A stretch of DNA of 64,000 nt from Fischerella sp. PCC 9605 (GTDB lineage: Bacteria; Cyanobacteriota; Cyanobacteriia; Cyanobacteriales; Nostocaceae): positions 2,544,448-2,608,447 of the forward strand of contig NZ_KI912148.1 in NCBI RefSeq assembly GCF_000517105.1. The letters run 5' to 3'. How positions within the stretch are numbered: the first letter of the stretch is position 1; every line of letters begins with the position of its first letter. This document shows positions 38,260-46,093 of the stretch, piece after piece. The notes under the pieces were generated by a model, which did no database searches, had not been told where the DNA came from, and saw only the letters and a list, made by a program, of their open reading frames with translations. The position numbers and the translations under genes were made by a program.

Positions 38260-38867
38260 ATGAATCAAGTACTGACGCTAGTTGTAAGACTTCAAACCGA
38301 CCCAAAACAGTATGCCAAGCTGAAGGATACTGCAACTGAGTTCGCGTCATGCTGCGAGTTCATTAATTCCTCAGTCAAACCATCTTTAACCAACCGCAAC
38401 TCAATCCAAGCTGTTATTTACAACGATGCTAGAAAAATGAACAGCCAAGGAATAGAACAGAGCGTAGACGGTCTAACTCTTGGGCATTTCATCAGTTGCG
38501 AATTTTTCTAGAGTATAAGGGTATTAAAGAAGGGGTAAAAGTAATAACTGTTCCTCCAGCCTATACATCGCAAACATGTAATTTCTGCCTGCATATTGGC
38601 ATAAGAACCAATAAGAAATTTAAGTGTATCAATACTTCCTGCGGTTGGATCGGAGACGCGGATACTAACGGTTCTTTGGTAATTGCTCTGCTTGGCGGCT
38701 GCCTTGTAAACCAGCCGGAAGGTTCCTGGTTGTCTTGCCCTTTGGACGAGACTACTGGAGGGCTATTGAAAGCTCCCGCCGAGCACGTAGCAGGCGGGAG
38801 TAGTTTACAAACAATTGTTTCTTTTAACCACATACACGACACTTCATTTATAAACTTGAAAAGCTAG
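38260..38867 (+). pseudogene. TnpB (IS605 OrfB), N-terminus and zinc-finger end only
   Basis: ATG 38260 begins MNQVLTLVVRLQTDPKQYAK, the usual N-terminus of cyanobacterial TnpB. After about 65 residues the match breaks off. From 38472 another frame gives WAFHQLRIFLEYKGIKEGV, VPPAYTSQTCNFC and CGWIGDADTNGS, the C-terminal RuvC part with a Cys-x2-Cys zinc finger and the last catalytic Asp. The central region with the first RuvC Asp and Glu is missing, and the two parts are in different frames. It is therefore inactive as a nuclease. The tail to 38867 overlaps the right-end hairpin. Confidence 0.75.
38773..38800 (+). repeat. 8-bp stem hairpin at the element right end
   Basis: CTCCCGCC, 12-base loop, GGCGGGAG. 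It may be the end of the omega-RNA-like transcript of the former TnpB element. Confidence 0.55.
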
Positions 38868-38912
38868 CTAGGGGGTTATCAACTGTACTGAGTTTAAACA
38901 AGAGTAATTCCC

Positions 38913-38944
38913 TATGCTGCCGTAACTATATGCTGCCGTAACTA
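38913..38944. repeat. 16-bp perfect tandem duplication before a regulator gene
   Basis: TATGCTGCCGTAACTA occurs twice head to tail, ending 25 bases before the GTG start at 38970. This is a possible protein-binding site in the leader or promoter. Confidence 0.7.
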
Positions 38945-38969
38945 TTAGTATTAAGGATAACTAGCCACG

Positions 38970-41372
38970 GTGAGAATTCTACTGGTGGAAGACGATGAAA
39001 GCTTTGCTCGACTAGTTAGGAAAACTCTTACAACTCAGCATTATCTAGTTGATCTTACTACTGATGGTCAGGCAGGTTGTGAACTGGCGGAAGCGTTTGC
39101 CTATGATTTGATTTTATTGGATGTGATGCTGCCGAATTTGGACGGTATTAGCTTTTGCAAACGCCTACGGCAGGTGAGCGCCAGCACCACGCACTTGCAC
39201 CACATCCCAATTCTTCTAATGACTGCTCAGGACACGATCGCCAAAAAAGTCACAGGATTAGATGCTGGGGCAGATGACTATATGGTCAAGCCTTTTGACT
39301 TACAGGAGTTATTAGCCCGGGTACGTGCTTTGTTGCGACGGAGCAGTTCAACTCTACTGCCTGCGATCGAGTGGGGTTCACTGCGTCTTGACCCCAGTAA
39401 CTGCCAGGTTAGTTACGACGGGCAACTACTACACCTCACAGCTAAAGAGTATGCTCTACTGGAGCTGTTCTTGCGTAACAGTCACCGGATATTTAGTCAA
39501 AGTGCCCTGCTGGATCAGCTCTGGTCATTTGAAGATCTACCTTCAGACAATACTGTTAGAGCGCATATCAAGAGTTTACGGCAAAAACTCAAGAAAGCTG
39601 GGGCAGAAACTGATTTGATTGAGACAGTTTACGGACTCGGCTATCGGCTGAAATCAAGAGAATCAAGTATTGCTCGCCAGGAGAGAAAATCCAAAATCCA
39701 TAGACGCCCCCAGGATATATCCCCGAAGGGTTGTCCAAAATCTAAAATCCAAAATCCCCAGACTCAGCAGCAGACTACTGAGAAAATATCTACAATTTGG
39801 GAACGGCACAAGGAAAAGTACATCAATCGCATCACGGTTTTAGAGCAAGCTGTAACATATCTGCTCAAAACCACACTCAGTGAAGAATTGCGGCAAAAAG
39901 CCCTTAGACAAGCGCATACACTAATAGGGTCACTAGGCAGCTTTGGCTTTGACGAAGCCTCTCGCTTGTCCCGCCAGATAGAACAGATACTTAAAATCGA
40001 AGAAAAGCTTCCCCAAGTCCAGATTGAGCAGCTTTCTCAAATGGTTGTAGCATTGCGGCAAGAATTGGAGCAAACACCAGCGATTTTAGAGTCTCCAGCG
40101 CCTCAATCAATTACTATCAAGCAGCAAGCTCGACTTTTGGTTGTTGATGACGATACAGCACTAGCTGAGCAGTTGATTTCAGAGGCTACAACTAGGGGAA
40201 TGTTGGTAGAACTTGCTACAGACTTATCTCAAGCTAGAGAGGCTATAGCCCACACCCAGCCAGATGTAGTTTTACTCGATCTATGCTTTCCCGACTCAGC
40301 AGAGAACGGGTTCACGCTGTTAGCGGAATTGACCGCCAAACAGCCAACCGTACCTGTGTTAGTATTTACAGCGGCTGAGAGTTTTGCCGATCGAGTGAAA
40401 GTGGCAAGGCTGGGCGGACGGGGCTTTCTCCAGAAACCAATATCTCCAGAGCGAGTCATGGATGCGATCGCTTCGGTTCTGCAACAATCTAGTCAGCCAT
40501 CAGCACAGCTAATGATTGTAGACGATGACCCCCAAGTGTTAGATTTTTTGCGCTCTTTACTAGAGCCTTGGGGGTTTCAACTGACTCTGCTAGAAGATCC
40601 GCAGCAGTTTTGGAGTACTCTGGAGCAGTCAGCCCCTGACTTACTGATTTTAGATGTGGAAATGCCAGAGTTGAGCGGCATCGATCTGTGTCAAGTGGTG
40701 CGTAATGACTCACGCTGGCATGATTTGCCCATACTGTTTCTATCTGCTCACACAGATATAGAGACTGTGCAGCGGGTATTTACATCAGGTGCAGACGACT
40801 ACGTAACTAAGCCGATTATAGGGGCAGAGTTGATTGCTCGCGTGCTGAATCGGCTAGAACGGACAAAAATCTTACGCAACTTGGCAGAAATTGATGAGCT
40901 AACTGGCCTTACCAATCGGCGCAGATCTATCCAACAGCTAACCCAATTGCTGCGTCTAGCCGAACGCCAAAATCAACCTTTATGTTTTGCCGTACTAGAT
41001 TTAGACAATTTCAAGCAGGTTAATGACCAATACGGTCACGATGCTGGAGATAAAGTACTCAGACGATTAGGAGAACTTTTAAAGCAGAGTTTTCGTAGTG
41101 AAGATGTAGTAGCTCGTTGGGGTGGCGAGGAGTTTGTTGTCGGTCTATATGATACGACCAGAAACTCTGGTGTGAAGCGGCTGACAGAAGTTCTAGAAAT
41201 TTTACACCAGCAGAAGTTTAGCGATCGCGATCGCAGCCAGTTTTGCGTCAGTTTCAGTGCGGGTGTAGCTGAATTTCCCCAAGATGGTGCTGACTTGCAA
41301 GCACTTTACCGGGTTGCTGATGCCTTATTGTACCAAGCTAAGGCAGCAGGGCGAAATCAGGTATTAGGTTGA
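38970..41372 (+). CDS. Hybrid response regulator: REC-wHTH-HPt-REC-REC-GGDEF
   Basis: 800 residues. Domains in order: receiver 1-120 (Asp in LILLDVMLPNLDG); OmpR-type winged helix about 135-228 (TVRAHIKSLRQKLKKAG); HPt about 275-365 (His in RQAHTLIGSLGSFG); receiver about 388-505 (VVLLDLCFPDS); receiver about 513-630 (LLILDVEMPELSG); GGDEF about 640-800 with active site GGEEF. It combines DNA binding, phosphorelay and cyclic-di-GMP synthesis in one chain, which makes it an integrator of signals. GTG 38970 is the only start that includes the full first receiver. The kinase gene downstream on the same strand may be its partner. Confidence 0.9.
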   Translation: MRILLVEDDESFARLVRKTLTTQHYLVDLTTDGQAGCELAEAFAYDLILLDVMLPNLDGISFCKRLRQVSASTTHLHHIPILLMTAQDTIAKKVTGLDAGADDYMVKPFDLQELLARVRALLRRSSSTLLPAIEWGSLRLDPSNCQVSYDGQLLHLTAKEYALLELFLRNSHRIFSQSALLDQLWSFEDLPSDNTVRAHIKSLRQKLKKAGAETDLIETVYGLGYRLKSRESSIARQERKSKIHRRPQDISPKGCPKSKIQNPQTQQQTTEKISTIWERHKEKYINRITVLEQAVTYLLKTTLSEELRQKALRQAHTLIGSLGSFGFDEASRLSRQIEQILKIEEKLPQVQIEQLSQMVVALRQELEQTPAILESPAPQSITIKQQARLLVVDDDTALAEQLISEATTRGMLVELATDLSQAREAIAHTQPDVVLLDLCFPDSAENGFTLLAELTAKQPTVPVLVFTAAESFADRVKVARLGGRGFLQKPISPERVMDAIASVLQQSSQPSAQLMIVDDDPQVLDFLRSLLEPWGFQLTLLEDPQQFWSTLEQSAPDLLILDVEMPELSGIDLCQVVRNDSRWHDLPILFLSAHTDIETVQRVFTSGADDYVTKPIIGAELIARVLNRLERTKILRNLAEIDELTGLTNRRRSIQQLTQLLRLAERQNQPLCFAVLDLDNFKQVNDQYGHDAGDKVLRRLGELLKQSFRSEDVVARWGGEEFVVGLYDTTRNSGVKRLTEVLEILHQQKFSDRDRSQFCVSFSAGVAEFPQDGADLQALYRVADALLYQAKAAGRNQVLG

Positions 41373-41409
41373 TGAAATGGGGAATAATACCAAGTCCGGA
41401 TGATTAGTT

Positions 41410-41474
41410 GTCATTCTGAACGAAGTGAAGAATCTCCGAGATACTTCGCTAGACTGCGTTACGCTCAGTATGAC
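41410..41474. repeat. REP-like inverted repeat
   Basis: GTCATTCTGAACGAAGTGAA at one end and GCTCAGTATGAC at the other form imperfect inverted ends. It resembles a short repeat scattered in many bacterial genomes. It lies in the 145-base gap before the AhpD-kinase gene. Confidence 0.5.
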
Positions 41475-41517
41475 AGACATATTTTTTTATAAGTGATTAA
41501 ACGAACTTGATATATCT

Positions 41518-42348
41518 ATGCGAACTAGTGAACAAATCAAGGCAGAAATTGAGGATAAATTCGGATTTTTCCCTCCTTTCTTCAGTCCAGCGCAACCCCA
41601 CCCACAGATATTAGAAAACTTATGGCAACAGACCTTGAGCGCTTATGTGACTAATCCCTTGCCCACTCTATTTAAGGAAAAACTTTCAGCCTACCTCTCG
41701 CGCTACTGTCTAGTTCCCTACTGCATGGTCTGTCACAGTTGTTCCTTGTACTCTCTGGGGATGAAGGCAACACAGGTATTAAAGCTACTAGAATCGGCTC
41801 CTCCTATAGAAGAAATACAGAGCAACAAACACCTACGTGTACTAAAGACCTTCCCTGAAAAACTAAACCTTCTGTCTGAGCTAGACTCCGCACTGGAAGA
41901 GGGTTTACTTTACTGTTGTGCCTTGACTTTTCTGGGAAAAGATGCTAATTGCTCCTATCGAAATGAACTCCACCGCCTGTTAGGAGTAGAGAATTATCAG
42001 CACCTCGTAGCCTTGATCGCTTACGTGAAGGCTTGTCATGCCTGGATGGAAGCCTATCCCGAAGTCGCATATAATTACACAGCAGACAAGCGATCGCAAG
42101 ACCACCTTCATAGTTTACTAGGGGAAGCGCCTGCTTTAGCAGACTTCTTCCACCAGTATCGTGAAATAGTCAACCACGAATGCCAAAGCCAAGCAGAACA
42201 GCAAGCACAGCTACGTACCAAGGCGGTAGAGGCAGCCAACCAAGAACTAGAAAGCGACCTGAGCGAACACAAGCAAGCGCTAGAGGCACTGCAAAAGCAA
42301 GCAGTAATGTTAAGAGAGCAAGCACAACTTCTCGATTTGGCGCGCTAG
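41518..42348 (+). CDS. AhpD-like domain protein: 5' part of a kinase gene ended by TAG
   Basis: 276 residues. The N-terminal domain resembles AhpD/carboxymuconolactone decarboxylases, with the redox-type cluster PYCMVCHSC (CxxCxxC). A coiled coil follows (QAQLRTKAVEAANQELESDL), ending LREQAQLLDLAR before TAG at 42346-42348. The same frame continues without interruption into the PAS domain of the next 978-codon frame (AIVVRDLNNNITFWNRG). In related kinases this linker reads LLDLAHDAIIVRDL, so the amber codon stands where Asp is normal. A 1,261-codon gene with one stop is the simplest reading. Translation of this part alone would give an AhpD-like protein with a linker. Confidence 0.7.
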   Translation: MRTSEQIKAEIEDKFGFFPPFFSPAQPHPQILENLWQQTLSAYVTNPLPTLFKEKLSAYLSRYCLVPYCMVCHSCSLYSLGMKATQVLKLLESAPPIEEIQSNKHLRVLKTFPEKLNLLSELDSALEEGLLYCCALTFLGKDANCSYRNELHRLLGVENYQHLVALIAYVKACHAWMEAYPEVAYNYTADKRSQDHLHSLLGEAPALADFFHQYREIVNHECQSQAEQQAQLRTKAVEAANQELESDLSEHKQALEALQKQAVMLREQAQLLDLAR

Positions 42349-42366
42349 GCGATCGTAGTCCGCGAT

Positions 42367-45303
42367 TTGAACAATAACATTACTTTTTGGAATCGTGGTG
42401 CTGAGGAAAGATACGGCTTTTCGCAACAAGAGGCTCTAGGAGCTAATATCCATGCACTGCTGCAAACCCAATTTCCCCAGCCCTTAGCAGAGATTGAACG
42501 CGAACTGTTTCGTCAAGATTGCTGGGAAGGAGAGCTAAGACAAATTAAACGCGATCGCTCAACGGTGATTGTCACTAGTCGTTGGGCACTGCAACGAGAC
42601 GAGGAGGGTAAACCAATTGCAATTTTAGCAATTAATACTGACATTACAGAGTATAAGCGTACACAGGAATCGCTCAGGGAAAGCGAGGAACGCTTTCATG
42701 GGGCATTTGAACATGCTCCGATTGGAATGGCATTGGTTTCGCCGGATGGTAGATGGCTGCAAGTCAACCGTTCCCTGTGCGAAATTGTCGGCTATTCGGA
42801 GCAGGAATTGCTGACCATGAAATTTCAGGCGATCACCCATCCAGATGACTTGGAAACTGACCTTGGCTCCCGACACCAAATGTTAGCTGGCGAAATTCGC
42901 TCCTATCAATTGGAGAAACGCTACTTCCACAAGTGCGGACAAATTGTTTGGATTTTGTTAAGTGTCTCGTTAGTACGTGACGCTCGCGGTCAACCACAGT
43001 ACTTTGTCACGCAGATTCAAGACATCACAGAGCGCAAGCGAGCACTTGAGGCACTACGAGAGAGTGAAGAACGCTGGCAGTTAGCTTTACGCGGTAACAA
43101 TGATGGTATTTGGGACTGGAACGTCAAAACCAACGAAGTTTTCTTTTCCGCCCGATGGAAGGAAATGCTTGGGTATGAAGACCACGAGATTTCAAATCAT
43201 TTGGATGAATGGGCAAAAAGGGTTCATCCCGATGACTTAGAATTGGTAACTCAAATAATACAAGATCATTTTGCCAAGAAGACGCCATTTTACATTAGCG
43301 AACACCGAGTGCAGTGCAAAGACGGCACCTATAAATGGATTCTCGATCGGGGACAGGCACTCTGGGATGAAGCGGATAACGCTGTGCGGATGGCAGGTTC
43401 GCATACCGACATGACAGAGCGAAGGCAAGCAGAGGAAGCACTACGGGAGCAGGAAGCAATCTTGCGGAGCTTTTACAATAGTTCTCCGATGATGATGGGT
43501 GTTGTGGAACTGCTGGAGGATGACATCCTGCATCTTTCAGATAATCAAGCCACCGCCAATTTTTTCGGAACTACGCCTGCGGCAATGCAGAATCGACGAG
43601 CTAGCCAGTTGGGAGCTCCTCAGTCCCACATCCGCCAGTGGATAGCGTACTACCAGGAAAGCGAACGCATCGGTAGCCCTGTCCGTTTTGAGTACAATCA
43701 TAATATCGGTACAGATATCAGATGCTTGTCGGCAACTGTCTGTTTTATTGGCAAAGCCTCTAGCGGACGCTCCCGATATTCTTATGTAGTAGACGATATC
43801 AGCGATCGCCAGCAAGCAGAAGAGGAACGAGCAAAGCTGATAGCCATCCTGGAAGCTACCTCTGATGTTGTTGGTACTGCCAGTACAGATGAGCGGGTAA
43901 GCTATTTAAACAGGGCTGCTCGAAAGATATTTGGATTTAGTGAAGGTGAAGATTTTGCCAACTTCACCATTGCCGATGCTCACCCGAAATGGGCTTACGA
44001 ACTCGTCCGCAATGAAGGAATTCCAGCAGCAATGTGCAGCGGAGTCTGGGTTGGCGAAACAGCTTATTTGAGCCACGATGGACGAGAAATACCAGTTTCC
44101 CAAGTCATTATCGCCCACAAATCACCAGATGGCAGGGTTAAACTGCTTTCTACTGTGGCTCGCGACATTACCCAACAAAAGCAAACCGAAGCCAGCCTGC
44201 GCGAAGCAGAACGGAGGTGGCGTTTTCTACTAGAAAATGTTCGTTTAGTCGTTGTAGGACTGGATGGCAATGGTAAGGTTGATTATGTCAATCCTTACTT
44301 CTTGGAATTAAGTGGTTATACTCAAGAGGAAGTCATTGGCAAAGATTGGTTTGAAAATTTTATCCCGCGCTACCAGAAACAGCCGCTAGAGAAATCTTTC
44401 CAAGAATTATTAGAGCAAAATTTTCATCCCCACTATCAAAACCCTATTCTTACCAAGTCTGGTGAAGAAAGGCTAATTGCCTGGAATAATACTCTGCTCC
44501 AAAATTCGCAGGGTGATGCCATTGGTACGATGAGTATCGGCGAGGATATTACCGAGCGTCACGCGATGGAACGGATGAAAGATGAGTTTCTCTCGGTTGT
44601 TAGCCACGAACTACGCACCCCTCTAACTTCGATTCACGGTGCTTTGGATTTGCTTGCCAGCGGTTTGATCGATGCTCAATCTGACAAAGGTAAGCGCGTG
44701 ATTGACATTGCCGCAGAAAGTGCCGATCGCCTAGTGCGGCTTGTTAACGATATCCTTGAGTTGGAACGCTTGGAGTCAGGCAAGATCAGTTTGGTAAAGC
44801 AGCCTTGCAATGTGGCTGATTTATTAATAAAAGCCACAGACTTGATGCAGGTAATGGCAAATCGAGCCGGAATTACTTTATCCGTTTCTTCCCAAGATAT
44901 GAAGTTGGATGTTGATGGCGATCGCATTATCCAAGTGCTGACGAACCTGCTTGGCAATGCCATCAAATTTTCATCCCCAGGTTCTACAGTCTGGTTGACT
45001 GTAAAATCGGAGTTAGTTAATCCCAATACTATATTGTTCGAGGTGCAAGACCAAGGGCGCGGTATTCCAGTTGATAAGCTAGAAAGTATCTTTGAGCGTT
45101 TTCAGCAGGTTGATGCTTCCGATTCCCGCAAAAAAGGAGGGACGGGTTTAGGCTTAGCCATTTGCCGAAGCATTGTACAGCAGCACGCAGGGCAAATTTG
45201 GGCTGAAAGTATCTTGGGTAAAGGTAGCACTTTTTACTTTACGCTACCTGGCTGGATAGCAGAGGACGTGTGCGATGACAACCAAGCGCATCTTAGTGAT
45301 TGA
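42367..45303 (+). CDS. Multi-PAS sensor histidine kinase, 3' part of the same gene
   Basis: 978 residues from TTG 42367, in the same frame as the gene before it. About six PAS/PAC modules (near residues 1-95, 100-220, 222-345, 350-470, 487-600, 610-725) precede a HisKA domain with His747 in SVVSHELRTPLTSIHG. The HATPase follows (N box NLLGNAIKFSS, G1 DQGRGIPVD, G2 GGTGLGLAI). It is cytoplasmic: no membrane helix is seen. There is no good ribosome site at 42367, so it would need readthrough of the TAG or re-initiation. It overlaps the next receiver gene by 29 bases, which supports a kinase-regulator pair. Confidence 0.8.
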   Translation: MNNNITFWNRGAEERYGFSQQEALGANIHALLQTQFPQPLAEIERELFRQDCWEGELRQIKRDRSTVIVTSRWALQRDEEGKPIAILAINTDITEYKRTQESLRESEERFHGAFEHAPIGMALVSPDGRWLQVNRSLCEIVGYSEQELLTMKFQAITHPDDLETDLGSRHQMLAGEIRSYQLEKRYFHKCGQIVWILLSVSLVRDARGQPQYFVTQIQDITERKRALEALRESEERWQLALRGNNDGIWDWNVKTNEVFFSARWKEMLGYEDHEISNHLDEWAKRVHPDDLELVTQIIQDHFAKKTPFYISEHRVQCKDGTYKWILDRGQALWDEADNAVRMAGSHTDMTERRQAEEALREQEAILRSFYNSSPMMMGVVELLEDDILHLSDNQATANFFGTTPAAMQNRRASQLGAPQSHIRQWIAYYQESERIGSPVRFEYNHNIGTDIRCLSATVCFIGKASSGRSRYSYVVDDISDRQQAEEERAKLIAILEATSDVVGTASTDERVSYLNRAARKIFGFSEGEDFANFTIADAHPKWAYELVRNEGIPAAMCSGVWVGETAYLSHDGREIPVSQVIIAHKSPDGRVKLLSTVARDITQQKQTEASLREAERRWRFLLENVRLVVVGLDGNGKVDYVNPYFLELSGYTQEEVIGKDWFENFIPRYQKQPLEKSFQELLEQNFHPHYQNPILTKSGEERLIAWNNTLLQNSQGDAIGTMSIGEDITERHAMERMKDEFLSVVSHELRTPLTSIHGALDLLASGLIDAQSDKGKRVIDIAAESADRLVRLVNDILELERLESGKISLVKQPCNVADLLIKATDLMQVMANRAGITLSVSSQDMKLDVDGDRIIQVLTNLLGNAIKFSSPGSTVWLTVKSELVNPNTILFEVQDQGRGIPVDKLESIFERFQQVDASDSRKKGGTGLGLAICRSIVQQHAGQIWAESILGKGSTFYFTLPGWIAEDVCDDNQAHLSD

Positions 45304-45655
45304 CGATGAAGATGGTGTCCGCGAGATTATTCAATTTTCTCTAGAGGCGGCGGCTGGTTGGGAAGTGTTGACAGCAGCTTCTGGTGCTGAGGGGTTAGCA
45401 ATAGCCCAAACCCAACAGCCTGATGTAATTATTCTAGATGTGATGATGCCTGATATGGACGGGCCGGAAACTTTTCGGCAGTTACAGGCTAATCCTCTCA
45501 CTCAGCACATTCCAACTATTTTCCTGACAGCGAAGGCAAAGTTTAGCGAACAACAGCATTTTATCGACTTGGGTGTAACAGGAGCGATCGCAAAGCCCTT
45601 TAAGGCTGTGGAGTTAGTTGAGCAAATTCGAGAGATTTTGAACTGGAGCGAGTAA
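45275..45655 (+). CDS. Single-domain response regulator, partner of the PAS kinase
   Basis: 126 residues: MTTKRILVIDDEDGVREIIQ, phospho-acceptor Asp in VIILDVMMPDMDG, Thr in IFLTAKAKF, Lys in AIAKPFKAVE. ATG 45275 lies inside the last codons of the kinase, so translation is probably coupled. It is a CheY-like relay protein with no output domain; the hybrid regulator at 38970 with its HPt domain is a possible next step. Transcription likely ends at the hairpin at 45908-45942. Confidence 0.9.
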   Translation: MTTKRILVIDDEDGVREIIQFSLEAAAGWEVLTAASGAEGLAIAQTQQPDVIILDVMMPDMDGPETFRQLQANPLTQHIPTIFLTAKAKFSEQQHFIDLGVTGAIAKPFKAVELVEQIREILNWSE

Positions 45656-45690
45656 ATGCTGGCGAGCCTCCTTTGGAGGAGTGTACAACA

Positions 45691-45730
45691 ATAATAAAGT
45701 TCTATAATAAATAATAAAGTTCTATAATTG
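45691..45730. repeat. 20-bp tandem duplication
   Basis: ATAATAAAGTTCTATAATAA is followed directly by the same unit with two changes at the end. It lies in the gap 45656-46093, which has no supported gene. Confidence 0.7.
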
Positions 45731-45907
45731 TGACTTGCACCATATCCTGAACTTTTAATTCAAGATATGCCTCAATTTGGATGTATTCATTTCCCAAAGA
45801 CTTACTCCATAGCGCAGTTAGAGTCAATTGGTATTAGGTATCAGACTCCTCGTTACAAAATTACTTCTGTACGGCATACTAGTGCAAGCATGTAATATTC
45901 GGCATTA

Positions 45908-45942
45908 CCTTGAGGCATGTAGATGCCTCAAGGAATTTTTTT
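45908..45942 (+). terminator. Strong intrinsic terminator
   Basis: CCTTGAGGCAT, loop GTAG, ATGCCTCAAGG (perfect 11 bp), then AATTTTTTT. It could end the kinase/regulator transcript. Confidence 0.75.
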
Positions 45943-46005
45943 GATTGCATGGCGATCGCACATCAGTTAATACCATTTTGAAAAAATAATGCGACAAATA
46001 GACAT

Positions 46006-46035
46006 TGTAGAGACGCGCCATGGCGCGTCTCTACA
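46006..46035. repeat. 30-bp palindrome (TGTAGAGACG family), copy 1
   Basis: TGTAGAGACGCGCCA followed by its exact complement. Sister copies lie at 56389, 58279 and 60005. Confidence 0.85.
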
Positions 46036-46093
46036 TCAGGATGTGTTGTAAACATTTATTAAATCGGTATAAGTTGCTTTGATAAAATTGGGG

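Larger units (their letters stand above)
38103..38815 (+). mobile_element. Collapsed IS200/IS605-type element (TnpB with lost centre)
   Basis: The left end has the inverted pair CTACGGCTT (38142-38150) / AAGCCGTAG (38172-38180) and a perfect 15-bp hairpin at 38191-38225. The right end has CTCCCGCC (38773-38780) / GGCGGGAG (38793-38800), overlapping the 3' end of the gene, as expected for an element end and guide RNA. The coding part between them lacks the middle of TnpB. No TnpA transposase is seen. The exact element ends are inferred. Confidence 0.65.
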
